Source: Calditrichales bacterium MX18-03
GTDB taxonomy: Bacteria; Bacillota; Clostridia; Lutisporales; Lutisporaceae
Direction of reading: 5' to 3'
Length of the DNA: 64,000 nt
Assembly: GCA_021083345.1 (NCBI GenBank)
Contig: JAJGRE010000004.1
Coordinates: 186,001-250,000 of the forward strand
Shown here in pieces: positions 31,511 to 41,936 of the stretch (positions are counted from its first letter, which is position 1; each line of letters opens with the position of its first letter). Both the position numbers and the translations under genes were made by a program. The notes beneath the pieces are model-generated. The model saw only the letters and a list, made by a program, of their open reading frames with translations, did no database searches and was not told the origin of the DNA.

Positions 31511-32137
31511 TCAATAATGGCCTACATCCCGCACATCGATCCCGGCGTGTTTCAGCTCCATGACCAATGCGTCGGTATCCTTGGCATTCACCTTCATCAC
31601 CATCTGCTTTGCGTGCACCAGTTTAGAATCAAAGACGCTGATGGCGTCGATGGAAATGCCGTGATGTTTCACGATGTTGACGATTTTGGCTATCTGACCA
31701 ACAAAATCAGGGATAAGCATGTATATCCGCGTGCCGTCGTTATCGACACCCAGTGTATCGGCGAAGGCATCAAAAATGTCCGTCCTGGTGATGATCCCCA
31801 CCAGCTTGTCGTCCGTATCCAATACCGGCAGCGCGCTGATGTCTTTCTCCTTCAGCAGGAAGACCGCCTTCTCCAGATAATCATTTTTCCTCACCGTAAC
31901 GGAATGGACGGTCATCAGGTCCTTGACGAGGGTATCCTCGAGAAAGCTGCAGCCTTGCTCACCACAGAAATACTGGGTGATGATGTCCTCCTTTGCGATG
32001 ATTCCGGCCAATACGCCGTTTTCAACAACGGGGATGTTGGAATAGCCTTTCTGGTGCATGATATCCAGGGTTGTTCTGGCTGTTGTATTGGGTGTCACGG
32101 TTTCTGGGCTTTCCGTCATTCGGTTCGATACATACAT
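31511..32137 (-). CDS. CBS-ACT domain protein (AcuB-like)
   Basis: 208 residues; the ATG of MYVSNRM has GGAGG seven bases upstream. Two CBS domains (about 7-60 and 80-130: TTLDIMHQKGYSNIPVVENGVLAGIIAKED; AVFLLKEKDISALPVLDTDDKLVGIITRTD) are followed by an ACT domain (about 140-208). CBS pairs bind adenosine nucleotides and ACT domains bind amino acids. That makes it a likely metabolic sensor; AcuB in Bacillus is linked to acetoin use. No partner is adjacent. Confidence 0.88.
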   Translation of the reverse strand: MYVSNRMTESPETVTPNTTARTTLDIMHQKGYSNIPVVENGVLAGIIAKEDIITQYFCGEQGCSFLEDTLVKDLMTVHSVTVRKNDYLEKAVFLLKEKDISALPVLDTDDKLVGIITRTDIFDAFADTLGVDNDGTRIYMLIPDFVGQIAKIVNIVKHHGISIDAISVFDSKLVHAKQMVMKVNAKDTDALVMELKHAGIDVRDVGHY

Positions 32138-32241
32138 GAATATCCCTCCTTTAATGTCCCTTTTTGGTATTTGATAATAATCTACCATAAACCTGGATAT
32201 TTTGCATCAGGGATTATCATGTCTGTCTCTTATTTTATCTT

Positions 32242-33789
32242 TCAATTCTTCAAGTACCTGTCAAAGACCGGATCCAATTCGGTGCTGCTGACGGTCTCAC
32301 TGATCCGGATGAAATCCTCCGTCGTAGCAATCTTGAACCGGTATTGATCGTAATAGGCCTGCAAAATGCGGTAGAACACATCGTCACCCACCTGCTTCCT
32401 CAGTTCCTCCAGTACCATGGCCCCTCCATTGTACACGGCCGGCCCGTAATCATCCCAGTTCCGAAACCCGCTGAGAGGCTTCAGTATCTTGCCGTCGAAC
32501 CTTTCCGAAGCGGCGGCACTCTCCACATAGGCTTCAATGTCCTCATAATACTGCTGGCCCTTACTCCTGCCCATGGCCGCTTCGGTATAAACCACCTCCG
32601 AATAAGTGGCAAAGCCTTCATCCAGCCAGGCTTCGTCGATCTGATCGTTGCCGACGATGGCATACCACCACTGATGAGCTGTTTCATGCACCACTGTATA
32701 GATGATATACTCCAAACTTCTGTCTTCATCATAATATTTGTCGCTGATGTAGACCAGTCCGGGATACTCCATTCCGCTGGGAAATTCCGTCTCAACGACG
32801 GAGTAAACAGGATAAGGGTATTTTCCAAATTTATCGTTGAAAATTTCAATGGATTCCTTGGCATAATCCAACGCTTTCTTGCCGCGGTATTCATGATCCT
32901 TGTAGTAATACGACTTGACCAGGATTCCCTCTGCTTCTGTTTCGGCTACCTGGAAATCCGTATTGGCAATGAAAGCAAAATCCCGCATGTTCCGGGCCTC
33001 GAAATGCCATATCCTGGATTCATTCTCCGTCTTCTCCTTTTCCAACCGGCCGGAGGCTGCAATCACATATTCCTTCGGCGCCTTGACCGTTACGGCGTAG
33101 TCGGCTGCATCGCTATAGAAAGGGTCCCCGATGGCATAATATTTATCCAGATTCCAGCCAGTTTCATCATAAACGGCAGCAACCGGATACCAGTTTCCCA
33201 GGTTGAAGTGGGTACCGCCATAACCAAAACGCTCTCCTGCCGGTGGTATGAATACCTGGTATTTCATTTCCAGCGTCACACTTTCCCCGGGCTTCAGCAC
33301 CTCTGGCAGAACCACCTTCAGGATGGTATCCCCTTCTCCCTGAAAGCTGTACGTCACGCCCCCCCGCGTTCCCTTATCCAACAGCTCTATGCTTTGGATT
33401 TCCGAGTAGCCCGGCTTGAAGCCCCGTGAATAGGCCCTTTCAAAATCATCGAAAAGAAAGGGTGCTGTTTCCTTTTTCCTGAAGGCATTGGCGTAAACGT
33501 GGAAGTACAGTTCCTGCAAGTCTGCTTTGTCGCTATTGACATAAACCACCTGCTGCGTTGCATCCAGCCTTTTTTCTTCAGGATTCAGCTCAGCATGGAT
33601 GGCATAGGCATTCACCGCTGCCGTTTGCTTCACTTCCGCTGTTTCTACCTGTTTAGGCCGTACCGTTTCCTCCTTCGGGAGCTTTATAAACTTACTGCAC
33701 CCGGCAAGCTGCAGCACAAAAATGAATGTAAGGACAAAAAGCAGCATACGCCTTCTTTCTATTATCCGCAACCCAATCAACCTTTCCAT
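32242..33789 (-). CDS. M1-family zinc metallopeptidase lipoprotein
   Basis: 515 residues. Residues about 15-31 are a signal with lipobox LAGC, so it is anchored to the outer face of the membrane. The gluzincin core is HETAHQWW with the third ligand in DEAWLDEGFATYSE, and the family motif EFPSGMEYPG stands in the GxMEN position. It would cleave N-terminal residues from peptides. The start is uncertain: the ATG used has AAAGGA 11 bases upstream, and an ATG 14 codons later is possible. Confidence 0.85.
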   Translation of the reverse strand: MERLIGLRIIERRRMLLFVLTFIFVLQLAGCSKFIKLPKEETVRPKQVETAEVKQTAAVNAYAIHAELNPEEKRLDATQQVVYVNSDKADLQELYFHVYANAFRKKETAPFLFDDFERAYSRGFKPGYSEIQSIELLDKGTRGGVTYSFQGEGDTILKVVLPEVLKPGESVTLEMKYQVFIPPAGERFGYGGTHFNLGNWYPVAAVYDETGWNLDKYYAIGDPFYSDAADYAVTVKAPKEYVIAASGRLEKEKTENESRIWHFEARNMRDFAFIANTDFQVAETEAEGILVKSYYYKDHEYRGKKALDYAKESIEIFNDKFGKYPYPVYSVVETEFPSGMEYPGLVYISDKYYDEDRSLEYIIYTVVHETAHQWWYAIVGNDQIDEAWLDEGFATYSEVVYTEAAMGRSKGQQYYEDIEAYVESAAASERFDGKILKPLSGFRNWDDYGPAVYNGGAMVLEELRKQVGDDVFYRILQAYYDQYRFKIATTEDFIRISETVSSTELDPVFDRYLKN

Positions 33790-34023
33790 CTTTTATTGAG
33801 TCCTTTTCATACCTGCCTATCCGGCTTTTCACTACTTATCATAGCATATCCCCCTGCTCGCTGTCGAACCTGCCGTTTGTACCGGACTATCGGCTCAGAT
33901 TAAAATAAATGTCGAATTTTGTATACAAGGACACGCGTACATATGCTAAAATAATGATAGGCATCACTATTTATAATAGTATTCCCCCTCGAATTTCATA
34001 CCATATTTTTATTCGCTCAGCCT
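33790..34023. other. Gap before the MITE, no gene seen
   Basis: AT-rich intergenic DNA between two divergent genes. It must hold the promoters for both, but only a lone TATAAT (about 33973) can be pointed out. No ORF with a ribosome binding site. Confidence 0.4.
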
Positions 34024-34184
34024 AGTACTCTGTTAACCCTAATTCTATATATTGTCGCCGGTTAAATTTCCGTAGTACTGCGTTGTCGTCACTCGCAATA
34101 CATAGAGTATTACTCACTCCGCCGCCTTGTCCTACGAAAATTTTCCTCGCCGAGTAATACATAGTTTAGAGTTATCAGAGTACT
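34024..34184. mobile_element. 161-bp MITE, copy 1
   Basis: Non-coding element with terminal inverted repeats AGTACTCTG..TTA at both ends. Its reverse complement matches 62444-62604 at all but six of 161 positions. It ends 61 bp before the giant kinase gene. TA within AGTACT could be the target duplication, as for IS630/mariner-type MITEs. No transposase is in the window. Confidence 0.85.
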
Positions 34185-34245
34185 AAAAAGACCTGCTGCA
34201 GCCATAAACCTGCCGGCAGCTTGTCATTGAAAGGAGTCGGATGGA

Positions 34246-37200
34246 ATGCTGACCATACCGGACTACACCATTACCGATAAAATTCATGAGGGAAGAAAAA
34301 CCAATATCTATACAGGCTACCGCAATGCCGACCGCCGTCCGGCGGCATTCAAGCTCTTGAAAGACCCTTACCCCAGCCTGCTGGATATTGCAAAGCTGAA
34401 GTATGAGCATGATATAGCCAAAGCGGCAGAAGGAGACGGCGTCATCCAGGTCTGCGGCATGGCACAGTATGAGAATACGCCGGTTCTCATCCTGGAGCAT
34501 TTCGGCCTGTCACTTAAGGAATATTTAAGGTCCCATAAGCTGGGTCTGCAGCAGGCTGTTGAGCTGGCAATCCGCTTGGCGGAGATCCTGTCTCATATCC
34601 ATTCCAAAGGCATCGTCCATAAGGACTTGAATCCCAATAATATCCTGATCGACCCCGGGACATCCGCCCTCAAGGTCATTGATTTTGAAATCTCCACGCT
34701 TCTATCCAGCGAAGCCGGTGCCATGGAGCACAACGGAAGGCTGGAGGGAACGCTTTCCTATATTTCTCCCGAACAGACCGGCAGAATGCGCAGACTGCTG
34801 GACAACCGCAGCGATTTCTATTCACTGGGCGTTACCTGCTATGAGCTTTTTACCGGTATATTGCCTTTCCAGGCTGAGGATGAGATGGAGCTGGTCCATT
34901 GTCATCTGGCCAGAGAGCCGGTGCCGGCGCATCATGTCAACAAAGCCGTTCCAGCTGCGCTTTCCGCCATTATTGCCAAGCTGATGGACAAAAAAGCCGA
35001 GAACCGCTATCAAAGCGCTGACGGCCTGATCTATGACCTGACCTGCTGTCTGGAAGCCTCCCATGACTTCCAAACCGGCACCCGCGACTTTAGCGCCACC
35101 TTCCAGATTCCCCACAGGATCTATGGACGTGAGGAAGAACTGGAAGCCGTCATGAGCAGCTTTGACTACGTCTCACAGGGCGGCAATGAGCTGTTTTGCC
35201 TGACCGGCGGTTCCGGAATGGGCAAATCCTTTCTGCTGAATGAGATCCATCATGCCATGGCAAAAGAAAATGCTTATTATATATCCGGAAAATACGAGCA
35301 GTTGAAAACAGGTATACCTTATTATGCCGTTTTCTCGGCCTTTAAAGAACTGATCAGCCAAATCCTGACGGAAAGCGAGGAAAGGCTTGCCTATTGGAAA
35401 AGCAAACTGAGCGGCGCATTGGGTGCAAACGGCAAGATCATGACCGATGTCCTGCCGGAGCTGGCCATCATCATCGGGCAGCAGCCCGACGTACCCGGAC
35501 TGCCTTTGATGGAAGCTCAGAACCGCTTCAACCTGGTTTTCCAGAATTTCATCAAAGCCTTTACCTCCAAGGGACATCCTCTTGTCCTTGCGCTGGACGA
35601 CCTGCAATGGGCAGATCTCCCTTCTCTCAAGCTCATTGAAACCTTGCTTTCGGACTCAAGCATCAAGTACCTGATGATCCTCATTGCTTACAGGGATGAT
35701 GAGCCTCTACCGTCTCTGACCGTTGCCGCCATGCTGGACAGGCTGCTGGGCAAGCGGCAGAAACATGCGCACAGGGAGCTGCAGCCGCTGAAGCCGGAGT
35801 ATATAGACCAGCTTCTATCCGATGCTTTGAAGAGCGAAACAGTGCGGATACAGTCTCTCTCCGAACTCTGCCTGCGAAAGACCGGCGGAAACCCTTTTCA
35901 CCTGAATCAGTACCTCTATGAGCTCAGCAGGCAGCGGCTGGTCTATTTTGACAAAGTGCAGCAGAAGTGGAGCTGGCAGATCGATAAGATAGAGAAGACC
36001 AGTGCCACTGAATACATGGCCGATCTGGTAGCCAAAAAAATCGGTGGATTGTCTCCGGAGGCTCAGTCCATCCTCAAAACGGCGGCCTGTCTGGGCAGTC
36101 GCTTTGAGCTTAAGACGCTGGCAAATGTCAGCAGCAATTCCACTGCCCATACTGCAGCCCTGCTATGGGAACCGATCAAAACCGGCGTCATTGTCCCGCT
36201 GAATGATGATTACCGCCTTGCCGTCGAGCTCCAGGACGCGGATGTGGGCTACAGGTTCTTTCATGACAAGGTACAGCAGGCTTTGTATGCGGCGATGACC
36301 GGCAAGGGCAGGATGGCTGTCCACCTGAAGACCGGAAGGATTCTATTGAATCAAGCCGGAGGAACGGAAGCAGACCGGCAGCTTTTCAGCACTGTCAATC
36401 ATCTGAACCTGGGTCAGCCTTTGATCGAAAGCCGGGCGGAGCTGCTGCGGCTGGCTCAGCTCAATCTGGAAGCCGGTCTGAAGGCAAAAGCTACGGCAGC
36501 CTTTGATACAGCTCTGGGTTACTTCAAGGCCGGCCTTGCGGTGCTGGATGAATCTGCATGGGACAGCAGCTATGACCTCATGCTGTCACTGCATGCCGAA
36601 GCTTGCGAATCAGCTTACATCACAACCGACTCCAACTATATGGAGCAGTTGGTGGACGCAGCGCTGAAACGCACCAGGCATCAATTGGATATGATGAAGT
36701 TTTATGAAATACGGATTCTCTCATACATTGCAGGGAATCGTCTTCTGGAAGCAGTAGATACGGCCCTCCATGCACTACGTCTTCTTCATTACGCATTTCC
36801 CTCAAAGCCGGGCAAGCCTCGGGTCGCGCTGGAGCTGGCAGGTGTCAACCTGATACTGGCCGGGAAGGATACAGAGGCACTGCTGTCGCTTCCTCCCATG
36901 ACGGACCCCAGAATGCTTTCCATCATGCGCATCCTGGCATCCGCAGGGATTGCGGCATACTCTGCCGTGCCGGATCTGCTGCCTGTTTTTACCTTCAGGA
37001 GCATCGGCATTTCACTGCGGTACGGCAACGCACCGGAATCCAGCATGACCTATATCGCATACGGACTCATCCTGTGCTGCGTGCTGGGCGATATCGAAGG
37101 CGGCTACAGTTTCGGCAGGCTGGGTGTCCGGCTGGTTGAAGCAACCAATGCCAGAGGTGCTTTGCCCAATGCCTATCACCTTTTTGCCGCTCTCATCCTG

Positions 37201-40200
37201 CACTGGAAGCAGCCCTTCAGGGAAGCCTACAAGGTCTTCCTGGACGCCTACCGGATCGGGCTGGAAACCGGTGATATCGAGTCGGCTTCCTATGCGTTGC
37301 ATAACCATTGTTCTACTTCCTTTCTTGCCGGTGAGCCGCTGAGCCGCCTGGAGCAAAAACTGACCGCCTCCAGCCAGACCATCTCTCGCTTGAAGCAAAG
37401 CGCACCCTTGTTCCTCAACGAGCTGTACCATCAGGCGGTCAAGAACCTTACCTTACCGGGGAGCAGCCCCTCCCGTCTTGTGGGGGACTCCTATGACGAA
37501 GACAAAATGCTGATACAGCACATGCAGGCCAATGATACCAACCTGCTGTTCAACCTCTATTTCAACAAGCTGATGCTGGGACTTATCATGGGTGAATGGG
37601 AAGAAGCCTACCAGTATGCAGCCGAGGCTGAGAAGCACCTGCACGGTGTTCTAGGCACCATTGCTTATCCGGTTTTCCATTTTTATAGTACTCTGGTGTG
37701 GACTGCTCGCTATACCGGTTCAGACAGTCAAAAAAGGCAGCAGCTTACCCGCAAGATAAAGAAAAATATCAAGCTGATGAAAAAATGGTCCTTTCATGCA
37801 CCGGATAATTTCCTGAATAAATACTATCTGATGCAGGCCGAGCTGAACCGGATCACAGACCGGGAGCTTGAGGCCATGGCTTATTACGACAAAGCAGTGG
37901 AAGCAGCAAGGCAGCAGGGTTTCGTTCAGGAAGAAGCTCTGGCCAATGAACTGGCCTCCCGCTTCTACTTTGACAGCAATAAAAACAAGGCAGCCAGAGC
38001 CTACCTTTGCGATGCCTACTTCTGCTACGGCAAATGGGGTGCTGCGGCAAAAACGCATATGATGGCACTCCAATACTCTGAAATCCTCAGCAGCGGCTTT
38101 GCAGCCGCACATGCCTCCTATACGGCAAGCAGCAGCGCTTCAGGGACTACCCCCAGTGCTTTGGACATTACCACTATCATCAAGGCCTCCCAGGCTATTT
38201 CCGGGGAAATCGAACTGGAACCGCTGGTGAAGAAACTGGTGGGTATCCTATTCGAAAACGCCGGTGCCCAGAAAGTTGTCCTGATCCTGAAGGGAGAAGC
38301 GGGATACCAGATTGAAGCGGAAGGCTTTGCGGAGGATAAAATCCGCATTGCCACCAAGCCGGTTCCCCTATACGGAAGCGGCAAGCTCCCGGAAAGCATC
38401 ATCAATTACGTGCTGCGGACAGGAGAAGCGGTGGTGCTTGATGATGCCTGCAAAGCGGATACCGATGCCGTCCGCTTCATTGGGGACCGGTATATTGAGG
38501 AATACAGGCCCCGTTCCATTTTGTGCCTCCCTATTATAAGCAAGGGAGATCTGGCAGGTATCGCCTATATGGAAAACAACAGCATTTCAGGCGCCTTTAC
38601 CACTGACCGGCTGGAGGTTCTGAATATTCTGGCAGCACAGCTTGCCATCTCCATGGAAAACGCCGCACTGTACAGGAACCTCAGGCTTTCAAAGGAAAAC
38701 CTGGAGGAACAGGTCTATGAGCGGACCCTGAAGCTGACGGATGCCAATAAGCGGCTGGAGCAAACCTCCGCCAACATCAAGAGCCTGTTGAACAACGCCG
38801 GTCAGGGCTTTCTGTCCTTTGACTTCCGGCTGCAGGTGGATAACGAATACAGCAGCGAGTGCAAGCGTGTTTTCCAGCGGGATATCGAGGGCGCCTATTT
38901 CCCTGAGCTTCTATTTTCCCATGATCCCGAGCAAAAGGACCTGTTGGAGCAGGTTTTGAAGCAGATCTTCATTGAGAAGGAACTCCTGCGGCGACATGTT
39001 TACCTGACGCTGCTCCCGGGTGAAGCGGTGGTCTCGGATCATTACCTGCAGGTGGATTATAAACTGTTGGACCAGATACAAGGCGCAGCATCCGACAAGA
39101 TCATGGTCATCCTTACAGATATCACCGGCAAGTATCAGCTGGAAAAGCGAATGGAAGAGGAGAAAAGCATCCTGAAAATGGTGGTAAAGGCTGTGGTCAG
39201 CTATAACGACCTGACTGAAACCATCAAGGACTATCAGCAGTTCTGCCTGCAAAAATCAAAGGAAATACTGGAAAGCAGCCTTTCGGTTGAAGAAAAGCTT
39301 TATGAGTTTTTCCGGAATGTCCATAATTTCAAGGGGAATTTCAGTCAGCTGGATATGTTCAATATCGTTGAACGGCTGCATCAGTTTGAAACGGCACTCA
39401 GTGTATTCAAGGACAAGACCCCGCAGCTCTCACTGGAGGACCTCAAACGCTTTTTAGATGCATACGGCATGGCCGACTGGCTGGAGACAGACCTGCGCAT
39501 TCTGAAGGAGATCCTGGGTGAGCGATTCTTCCTCAGCGAGAATACACGCTATGTGGACACTGCCAAGCTGATGGAAATCGAGAAAAAGATGGCCGCCATC
39601 CTGTCGCCTATCGAATGCGGCATCCTGCTGCCTCAGCTCCGGGCTTTACGGCACAAGCCCTTCAAAGAGCTGCTCAGCAGCTACCCTGAGTATGTGGCAC
39701 GGCTTTCGGAGCGGCTGGAAAAGCCCCTTACTCCCATGGTTATTGATGGCGGCGACTTTCTGGTTGATACCGATAAATACGCTGCCTTCACTCGGACACT
39801 GGTCCATGTTTTCAGGAATGCTCTGGATCATGGCATCGAAACGCCGGATGATCGCTTCATGGCCGGAAAAAGCGAGAATGCAACCGTCAGCTGCAGCATC
39901 AGTCTTGAAGGCGGGCAGCTGCGTATTAAGATAGCCGATGACGGGAGAGGCGTTGATATTGAGCGTATCCGCAGGATCGCCGCTGATAAGGGGATGTTGT
40001 CGGAAACGGGCATAGAAAACTCCCAGGATTCGGAGCTGCTTCAGTTGATCTTCAGAGATGAGTTGACAACCCGCACGTCGGTCAGCGAGCTGTCCGGGCG
40101 GGGCATAGGTCTTTCGGCTGTAAAAAAGGAACTGGACGCTCTGGGCGGAACGGTGACGGTGACAACGGCAGCCTATAAAGGTACAAGCTTTGATTTCTTC

Positions 40201-40719
40201 TTGCCCTGCTTCAGATTGCCGGAGGTATTTGCAATACCTGTCGAAGAATTCATGGCTTTGCTGCTGTCCACATCAGCCACCTTCTTGGAAAGTACATTGG
40301 GGTTCAGGCTTCAGCATAGCGGGTTGCCAGCCATGGAGAGGGACCGGCTGCAGCTCCATCCCATTTCTGTATTCATCAGCCTTCGGGGCATCCTGTCCGG
40401 CAAAATCATCCTCAGTGCCGACAACGCCTTTGGAGAAGCTGTACTCAAGAGCTTTGCGGCAGATGAGTCGGCAATCGCTGCAGATTTGCGCCGAGACTAT
40501 GTTGAGGATGTCCTGGGGGAATGCCTGAATACCATTCTGGGCAATCTCATGCATCACCTGCGGGAGTTCGACAACTACATTCTCATAGAGCCGCCTGTGG
40601 TCATCAGCTCAGCAGAAGCTTCACTCAAGCACATGCAGTCGGAGATTTGGACAATGGATGTCGGCAATGAAGCCGGCAAGCTCAGCCTCAGCTTTGTGAC
40701 ACAGAAATACGGGGAATAA
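34246..40719 (+). CDS. Giant hybrid signalling protein: Ser/Thr kinase, AAA ATPase, GAF, CheA-type kinase, CheX-like end
   Basis: 2157 residues, ATG with AAAGGAG upstream. Residues 1-270 are a Hanks kinase: K36, HKDLNPNN at 125-132, DFE at 146-148 instead of DFG, and YISPEQTGRM. An AAA/NACHT-like ATPase follows (Walker A GGSGMGKS, about 320; LALDDLQWAD) with a long TPR-like region. A GAF domain is at about 1310-1480, then a coiled coil. An Hpt-like helix with H1693 (NVHNFKGN) leads to a CheA-type ATPase domain (FRNALDHGIETPDDR, DDGRGVDI, GRGIGLSAVKKEL). Residues 1990-2157 resemble CheX/CheC. Trifunctional kinase/ATPase/sensor proteins are known; the Hpt-CheA-CheX end is not the usual one. Cytosolic. 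Signal and partners unknown. Confidence 0.85.
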   Translation: MLTIPDYTITDKIHEGRKTNIYTGYRNADRRPAAFKLLKDPYPSLLDIAKLKYEHDIAKAAEGDGVIQVCGMAQYENTPVLILEHFGLSLKEYLRSHKLGLQQAVELAIRLAEILSHIHSKGIVHKDLNPNNILIDPGTSALKVIDFEISTLLSSEAGAMEHNGRLEGTLSYISPEQTGRMRRLLDNRSDFYSLGVTCYELFTGILPFQAEDEMELVHCHLAREPVPAHHVNKAVPAALSAIIAKLMDKKAENRYQSADGLIYDLTCCLEASHDFQTGTRDFSATFQIPHRIYGREEELEAVMSSFDYVSQGGNELFCLTGGSGMGKSFLLNEIHHAMAKENAYYISGKYEQLKTGIPYYAVFSAFKELISQILTESEERLAYWKSKLSGALGANGKIMTDVLPELAIIIGQQPDVPGLPLMEAQNRFNLVFQNFIKAFTSKGHPLVLALDDLQWADLPSLKLIETLLSDSSIKYLMILIAYRDDEPLPSLTVAAMLDRLLGKRQKHAHRELQPLKPEYIDQLLSDALKSETVRIQSLSELCLRKTGGNPFHLNQYLYELSRQRLVYFDKVQQKWSWQIDKIEKTSATEYMADLVAKKIGGLSPEAQSILKTAACLGSRFELKTLANVSSNSTAHTAALLWEPIKTGVIVPLNDDYRLAVELQDADVGYRFFHDKVQQALYAAMTGKGRMAVHLKTGRILLNQAGGTEADRQLFSTVNHLNLGQPLIESRAELLRLAQLNLEAGLKAKATAAFDTALGYFKAGLAVLDESAWDSSYDLMLSLHAEACESAYITTDSNYMEQLVDAALKRTRHQLDMMKFYEIRILSYIAGNRLLEAVDTALHALRLLHYAFPSKPGKPRVALELAGVNLILAGKDTEALLSLPPMTDPRMLSIMRILASAGIAAYSAVPDLLPVFTFRSIGISLRYGNAPESSMTYIAYGLILCCVLGDIEGGYSFGRLGVRLVEATNARGALPNAYHLFAALILHWKQPFREAYKVFLDAYRIGLETGDIESASYALHNHCSTSFLAGEPLSRLEQKLTASSQTISRLKQSAPLFLNELYHQAVKNLTLPGSSPSRLVGDSYDEDKMLIQHMQANDTNLLFNLYFNKLMLGLIMGEWEEAYQYAAEAEKHLHGVLGTIAYPVFHFYSTLVWTARYTGSDSQKRQQLTRKIKKNIKLMKKWSFHAPDNFLNKYYLMQAELNRITDRELEAMAYYDKAVEAARQQGFVQEEALANELASRFYFDSNKNKAARAYLCDAYFCYGKWGAAAKTHMMALQYSEILSSGFAAAHASYTASSSASGTTPSALDITTIIKASQAISGEIELEPLVKKLVGILFENAGAQKVVLILKGEAGYQIEAEGFAEDKIRIATKPVPLYGSGKLPESIINYVLRTGEAVVLDDACKADTDAVRFIGDRYIEEYRPRSILCLPIISKGDLAGIAYMENNSISGAFTTDRLEVLNILAAQLAISMENAALYRNLRLSKENLEEQVYERTLKLTDANKRLEQTSANIKSLLNNAGQGFLSFDFRLQVDNEYSSECKRVFQRDIEGAYFPELLFSHDPEQKDLLEQVLKQIFIEKELLRRHVYLTLLPGEAVVSDHYLQVDYKLLDQIQGAASDKIMVILTDITGKYQLEKRMEEEKSILKMVVKAVVSYNDLTETIKDYQQFCLQKSKEILESSLSVEEKLYEFFRNVHNFKGNFSQLDMFNIVERLHQFETALSVFKDKTPQLSLEDLKRFLDAYGMADWLETDLRILKEILGERFFLSENTRYVDTAKLMEIEKKMAAILSPIECGILLPQLRALRHKPFKELLSSYPEYVARLSERLEKPLTPMVIDGGDFLVDTDKYAAFTRTLVHVFRNALDHGIETPDDRFMAGKSENATVSCSISLEGGQLRIKIADDGRGVDIERIRRIAADKGMLSETGIENSQDSELLQLIFRDELTTRTSVSELSGRGIGLSAVKKELDALGGTVTVTTAAYKGTSFDFFLPCFRLPEVFAIPVEEFMALLLSTSATFLESTLGFRLQHSGLPAMERDRLQLHPISVFISLRGILSGKIILSADNAFGEAVLKSFAADESAIAADLRRDYVEDVLGECLNTILGNLMHHLREFDNYILIEPPVVISSAEASLKHMQSEIWTMDVGNEAGKLSLSFVTQKYGE

Positions 40720-40723
40720 AGCA

Positions 40724-40770
40724 TGTAAAAACAGGGTGTACCTCGAAACGAGGTACACCCTGTTTTTACA
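40724..40770. terminator. Bidirectional terminator with 22-bp stem
   Basis: A perfect 22-base stem (arms 40724-40745 and 40749-40770) with a three-base loop and A/T-rich ends separates the giant kinase from the convergent transporter gene. The transporter's stop codon lies inside it. Confidence 0.85.
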
Positions 40771-41710
40771 TAAAGGTGAACAACACCATGTAGATCGGTA
40801 TGAAAACCATGCTGATGATGGTGGTTACTGTAACCATGACAGCCGCATACTGATAATCCCCTTTATAGGCTTTGGTGATGATGGCCGACTGTGTAATGAT
40901 GGGCATGGCAGCTTGGATGATGAACACCTGCGTCATCAGGGTCCCGGCAGCAAACATGCCGGACAGGAGGTATATGATAGCCGGGGACAAGACGAACCTT
41001 CCGAAAACAAGGGCCAGCATATCCCTGTTGATTTTGATCTCTTTGATATTGATGCTGTAGAAGGTCATGCCGATAAACATCAGGGACAACGGCGTCGTCA
41101 GGTTCCCCAGGTATTTACAGGTGTCCATGACGAACCGCGGCAATGAAGCGCCTGCCAGTATCAGCAGCAATGAGAAAAGGAAGCTGAGCAGGGGTGGAGA
41201 GAAAATTCGCTTGATGCTTTCCAGCTGCAACATGCCTTTTTTTTCGCCTGCGATGCTGCTGCGGATGTAATACTGCCCTATTGTCCAGAAGGTCGTGGTG
41301 CTGGCGGCAAAGTAAAACAGCACATATGGAACGCTTTTTTCACCGAAAAGCGCCAGATTAACCGGCATACCCATAAAGATCGTATTGGATGAAAAGAACA
41401 TCGTGATAAATATTCCCCGGCGGTCAGGCCTGACCTTGATCAGCTTTGCCGTCAGAAGCGCTGCAAAGAAGCAGGCAAGGATGGAGACAAAGGGGATCAG
41501 GATGGCGGCCCCGGCATTCCTGAGCATCTCCCTGTCAAAGGTGGTCAGGATATTGTTGACCATCATGGCCGGCAGGGACACATTGACCACTAGCCTTGTG
41601 AAAAGCACCGAGGTGCTTTCATTGAACCAACCCTTGTGAGACAAATAGTAACCCAGCAGGATCATCAGGACGATACTCAATACACTCTGAACCGCATTCA
41701 GTACAACCAT
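40766..41710 (-). CDS. AEC-family (auxin efflux carrier type) transporter
   Basis: 314 residues; the ATG at 41710 has GGAG eight bases upstream, better than the in-frame TTG six codons earlier. Ten hydrophobic helices in two groups of five, as in the AEC/PF03547 family, with the charged central linker (SSIAGEKKGMLQLESIKR). Bacterial relatives carry malate, malonate or other organic acids. The gene is divergent from the plus-strand catabolic operon, so a substrate or product of that pathway is a reasonable guess. Confidence 0.82.
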   Translation of the reverse strand: MVVLNAVQSVLSIVLMILLGYYLSHKGWFNESTSVLFTRLVVNVSLPAMMVNNILTTFDREMLRNAGAAILIPFVSILACFFAALLTAKLIKVRPDRRGIFITMFFSSNTIFMGMPVNLALFGEKSVPYVLFYFAASTTTFWTIGQYYIRSSIAGEKKGMLQLESIKRIFSPPLLSFLFSLLLILAGASLPRFVMDTCKYLGNLTTPLSLMFIGMTFYSINIKEIKINRDMLALVFGRFVLSPAIIYLLSGMFAAGTLMTQVFIIQAAMPIITQSAIITKAYKGDYQYAAVMVTVTTIISMVFIPIYMVLFTFM

Positions 41711-41877
41711 ATCAAAAACTCCTGTCAAAATTTCTTTATGTTCATTCCTATGATACTACATGACTGCAATCCTTCACAAGCGCTAAATGCCTTCAGTGGA
41801 ATTCAACATGTAAACGCAGCTGTTAAATTATTAAACGCATCCGGGCGGCAGCCTGCCATTTCACATATCCTTCCATA

Positions 41878-41893
41878 TGGTATGGAATTTGCA
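41878..41893 (+). promoter_or_regulatory. Candidate sigma-54 promoter of the oxidoreductase operon
   Basis: TGGTATGGAATTTGCA fits TGGCAC-N5-TTGCW: GG and GC are exactly ten bases apart. It lies 44 bp upstream of the first gene, leaving room for a start site about 12 bp after the GC. Confidence 0.65.
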
Positions 41894-41936
41894 TAGTTCT
41901 ACATTAATGATGATATTTGGTAAAGGGGGCACCGAG

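Noticed and set aside
32344-33429. 361-codon plus-strand frame
   Set aside because: Antisense to the M1 peptidase.
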